A stretch of 15,910 nucleotides of DNA from an uncultured Rikenellaceae bacterium (lineage in GTDB: Bacteria > Bacteroidota > Bacteroidia > Bacteroidales > UBA932), in assembly GCA_937906485.1 (NCBI GenBank), contig CALCYB010000120.1, positions 1 through 15,910 of the forward strand, in the 5' to 3' direction. Below the pieces are notes generated by a model, which had not been told where the DNA came from, did not search any database, and saw only the letters and a program-made list of their open reading frames with translations. The position numbers and the translations under genes are program-made. Shown here one piece after another: positions 14,400-15,910 of the stretch (within the stretch, counting starts at the first letter, position 1; every line of letters starts with the position of its first letter).

Positions 14400-15485
14400 T
14401 TATTCTTCTGCCGCTTTCAAGCGTTCTGCATTTTCTGCAATCTGCAACTGGTCAATCACCTCTTGAATGGCCCCATCCATGAATACCGGCAGGTTGTACA
14501 TCGTGTAGTTGATCCGGTGATCCGTCACACGGGACTGCGGGTAGTTGTAGGTACGGATCTTTGCAGAACGGTCACCGGTAGAAACCATGGTTTTCCGTTT
14601 TGCTGAGATTTCGTTGAGGTATTTTTCGTACTCCATGTTGTAAAGACGGGTACGCAATTCAGACAAAGCCTTGTCAAAGTTCTTCAACTGGGATTTTTCA
14701 TCCTGGCATTGCACCACGATACCGGTAGGGATGTGGGTCAGACGGATGGCGGAATACGTTGTGTTCACAGACTGTCCGCCAGGACCGGATGAACAGAATG
14801 TATCTTTACGGATATCGTTCATGTTCAGTTCCACGTCAAACTCGTCGGCCTCCGGCAATACAGCCACGGAAGCAGCCGAAGTATGTACCCGGCCTTGTGT
14901 TTCGGTCTGAGGCACCCGTTGGACACGGTGAACCCCACTCTCGTATTTCAACACCCCATAAACACCACTGCCGCTCACTTTGCAGATCAATTCCTTGAAT
15001 CCGCCGGAAGTGCCTTCCGACTGGCTGGTCACCTCGATGCGCCAACCTTTCTTTTCTGCAAATTTGCTGTACATGCGGAACAGGTCTCCTGCAAAGATCG
15101 CTGCCTCGTCCCCGCCGGTACCGCCACGGATCTCCATGATGGCATTCTTGTCATCTTGAGGATCCTTCGGGATCAGCAGCAATTTGATTTCTTCTTCCAT
15201 CACCGGCATCGCTTCTTCCAGCGTGGCCACTTCTTCCTTGGCCATCTCGCGCAATTCCTCATCCTTTTCATTTTGAAGGATGTCTTTTGCCGCTTCCAGG
15301 TCCTGAACCATCCGTGAATAACGGTCTCCGGCTGCGACCAGCGGTTCCAGTTCGCGGTACTCCTTGTTCAACTGGACAAAGCGTTTCATATCCGCAATCA
15401 CTTCCGGATCCGCAATCTGTTGGGAAATCGTTTCGTATTTTGCTTTAATTCCGGCCAATTTGCCGATCAATGTATTGTCACTCAT
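14400..15485 (-). CDS. prfA: Peptide chain release factor 1
   Basis: 361 codons from the ATG at 15485 ('MSDNTLIG'). A TTG 24 nt upstream is rejected because it lies within the promoter -7 element. Class I release factor: 'RGGTGGDEAA' (120-129), the stop-codon reading tripeptide P-Q-T (192-194; RF1 uses P-x-T), and 'SSGPGGQSVN' with the catalytic GGQ at 236-238. RF1 reads UAA and UAG. The length matches the family (about 360), and no in-frame UGA as found in RF2 genes is present. The SGNH gene follows by 4 nt. Confidence 0.96.
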   Translation of the reverse strand: MSDNTLIGKLAGIKAKYETISQQIADPEVIADMKRFVQLNKEYRELEPLVAAGDRYSRMVQDLEAAKDILQNEKDEELREMAKEEVATLEEAMPVMEEEIKLLLIPKDPQDDKNAIMEIRGGTGGDEAAIFAGDLFRMYSKFAEKKGWRIEVTSQSEGTSGGFKELICKVSGSGVYGVLKYESGVHRVQRVPQTETQGRVHTSAASVAVLPEADEFDVELNMNDIRKDTFCSSGPGGQSVNTTYSAIRLTHIPTGIVVQCQDEKSQLKNFDKALSELRTRLYNMEYEKYLNEISAKRKTMVSTGDRSAKIRTYNYPQSRVTDHRINYTMYNLPVFMDGAIQEVIDQLQIAENAERLKAAEE

Positions 15486-15506
15486 AAAAACTTCTGAATA
15501 AGGACG

Positions 15507-15514
15507 CAAAGATA
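15507..15514 (-). promoter_or_regulatory. Bacteroidota -7 promoter element of prfA
   Basis: Minus strand TATCTTTG, an exact match to TAnnTTTG and identical to the mazG element. It lies 21 nt upstream of the prfA ATG. It confirms the downstream ATG at 15485 as the start. Confidence 0.72.
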
Positions 15515-15521
15515 AGCAAAA

Positions 15522-15910
15522 TTATCTATCTAACACCAGACGAAAACCTAACCATTCTATTCTCTCGTCCTGATAAACACGATCACGATAGGCTGGACGA
15601 TAAGCTCTCATTGGATCAGACGCATACCCCCCAAAGACTGACCTGTTCGTGGAAACACAGGCTCCTCCTTTCAGGATTCGGTACGGATACTCATAATTAC
15701 TTTCTTCCGCATCTTGACAAGCCTCTGCCACATTGCCGCACAAATCATGGATTCCCAAAACATTCGGATCCTTGCGGCCCACCGGATGTACCGGCATAAA
15801 ATCATCAAGACGATCATCCAGCCAATCTTCAAAATACTTTTTCTTATTAATTTTTGTTAGAGATTTTTTTATTTCTTCTTCTTTTAATAGATACATTTCT
15901 AACCACCCTA
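15522..15910 (-). CDS. FGE/SUMF1-type domain protein, C-terminal part (runs off the window)
   Basis: The frame is open to the window's right edge, so the internal methionine at 15896 need not be the start. The visible 129 or so residues hold the end of a formylglycine-generating-enzyme (SUMF1) fold. 'VHPVGRKDPNVLGIHDLCGNVAEACQD' is the usual P-N-x-x-G-L-x-D-M-x-G-N-V region, followed by 'YRILKGGAC' and the final 'WLGFRLVLD'. The common W-E-W after GNV is A-E-A here. The section before the domain is lysine-rich ('KKSLTKINKKKYF'). The expected N-terminal 'FRLPTEAEWEYA' part lies outside. Bacteroidota use this fold in many secreted or lipoprotein contexts, so enzymatic activity cannot be assumed. 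Confidence 0.82.
   Translation of the reverse strand, partial: GWLEMYLLKEEEIKKSLTKINKKKYFEDWLDDRLDDFMPVHPVGRKDPNVLGIHDLCGNVAEACQDAEESNYEYPYRILKGGACVSTNRSVFGGYASDPMRAYRPAYRDRVYQDERIEWLGFRLVLDR

Noticed and set aside
15486..15509. TTG start giving prfA eight extra residues
   Set aside because: The TTG is part of the TATCTTTG promoter element, and RF1 proteins normally begin near 'M.....L..K'.

Overview
The window reads as two unrelated bacterial genomes joined at about position 5060. Positions 1 to about 5060 look like a low-GC, Gram-positive-type Firmicute of the Clostridia/Negativicutes kind. The evidence is sigma-A style promoters, strong AGGAGG ribosome binding sites, a large-type SRP RNA with its Alu domain, a CIRCE heat-shock operator, a SCIFF peptide, and a DUF2508-BofA pair. 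From about 5067 to the end the sequence is clearly richer in G+C and looks like Bacteroidota (probably Bacteroidales). Genes there lack Shine-Dalgarno sequences, two carry a TAnnTTTG -7 element, and the gene content (uvrB-relA-uvrA, mazG-tcdA, prfA, SGNH and FGE-type domains) fits. The seam cuts uvrB, leaving only its C-terminal 116 or so codons. An assembly or binning chimera is the simplest reading.

Left part, in order: a CIRCE operator with a sigma-A promoter reading leftwards out of the window (a heat-shock operon should start just outside); a truncated HipA-like kinase-fold gene; tRNA-Ser(GGA) with its own promoter and terminator; two tandem genes for 67-68 residue proteins, each built from two C-x15-C repeats; a small coiled-coil protein; SRP RNA; a 152-bp imperfect palindrome; a 401-residue unknown protein with a Rho-N/SAP-like segment; the SCIFF peptide ScfA with no maturase beside it; and DUF2508-bofA.

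Right part: the remnant of uvrB, then a long RelA/SpoT homologue whose hydrolase site has lost key residues, then uvrA, all in one tight + strand cluster. Convergent to them is a CoA-transferase/acetyl-CoA hydrolase gene broken by a small deletion and frameshift. Next come mazG and tcdA (+), which converge on an SGNH esterase and prfA (-). The window ends inside an FGE/SUMF1-type domain gene.

The most interesting items biologically are the tandem cysteine-repeat proteins, whose C-terminal 27 residues are identical although the codons have diverged, the SCIFF peptide without adjacent maturase, and the long palindromic element. The most important item for anyone using this sequence is the seam at about 5060. 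No complete, obviously new multi-gene system is visible.
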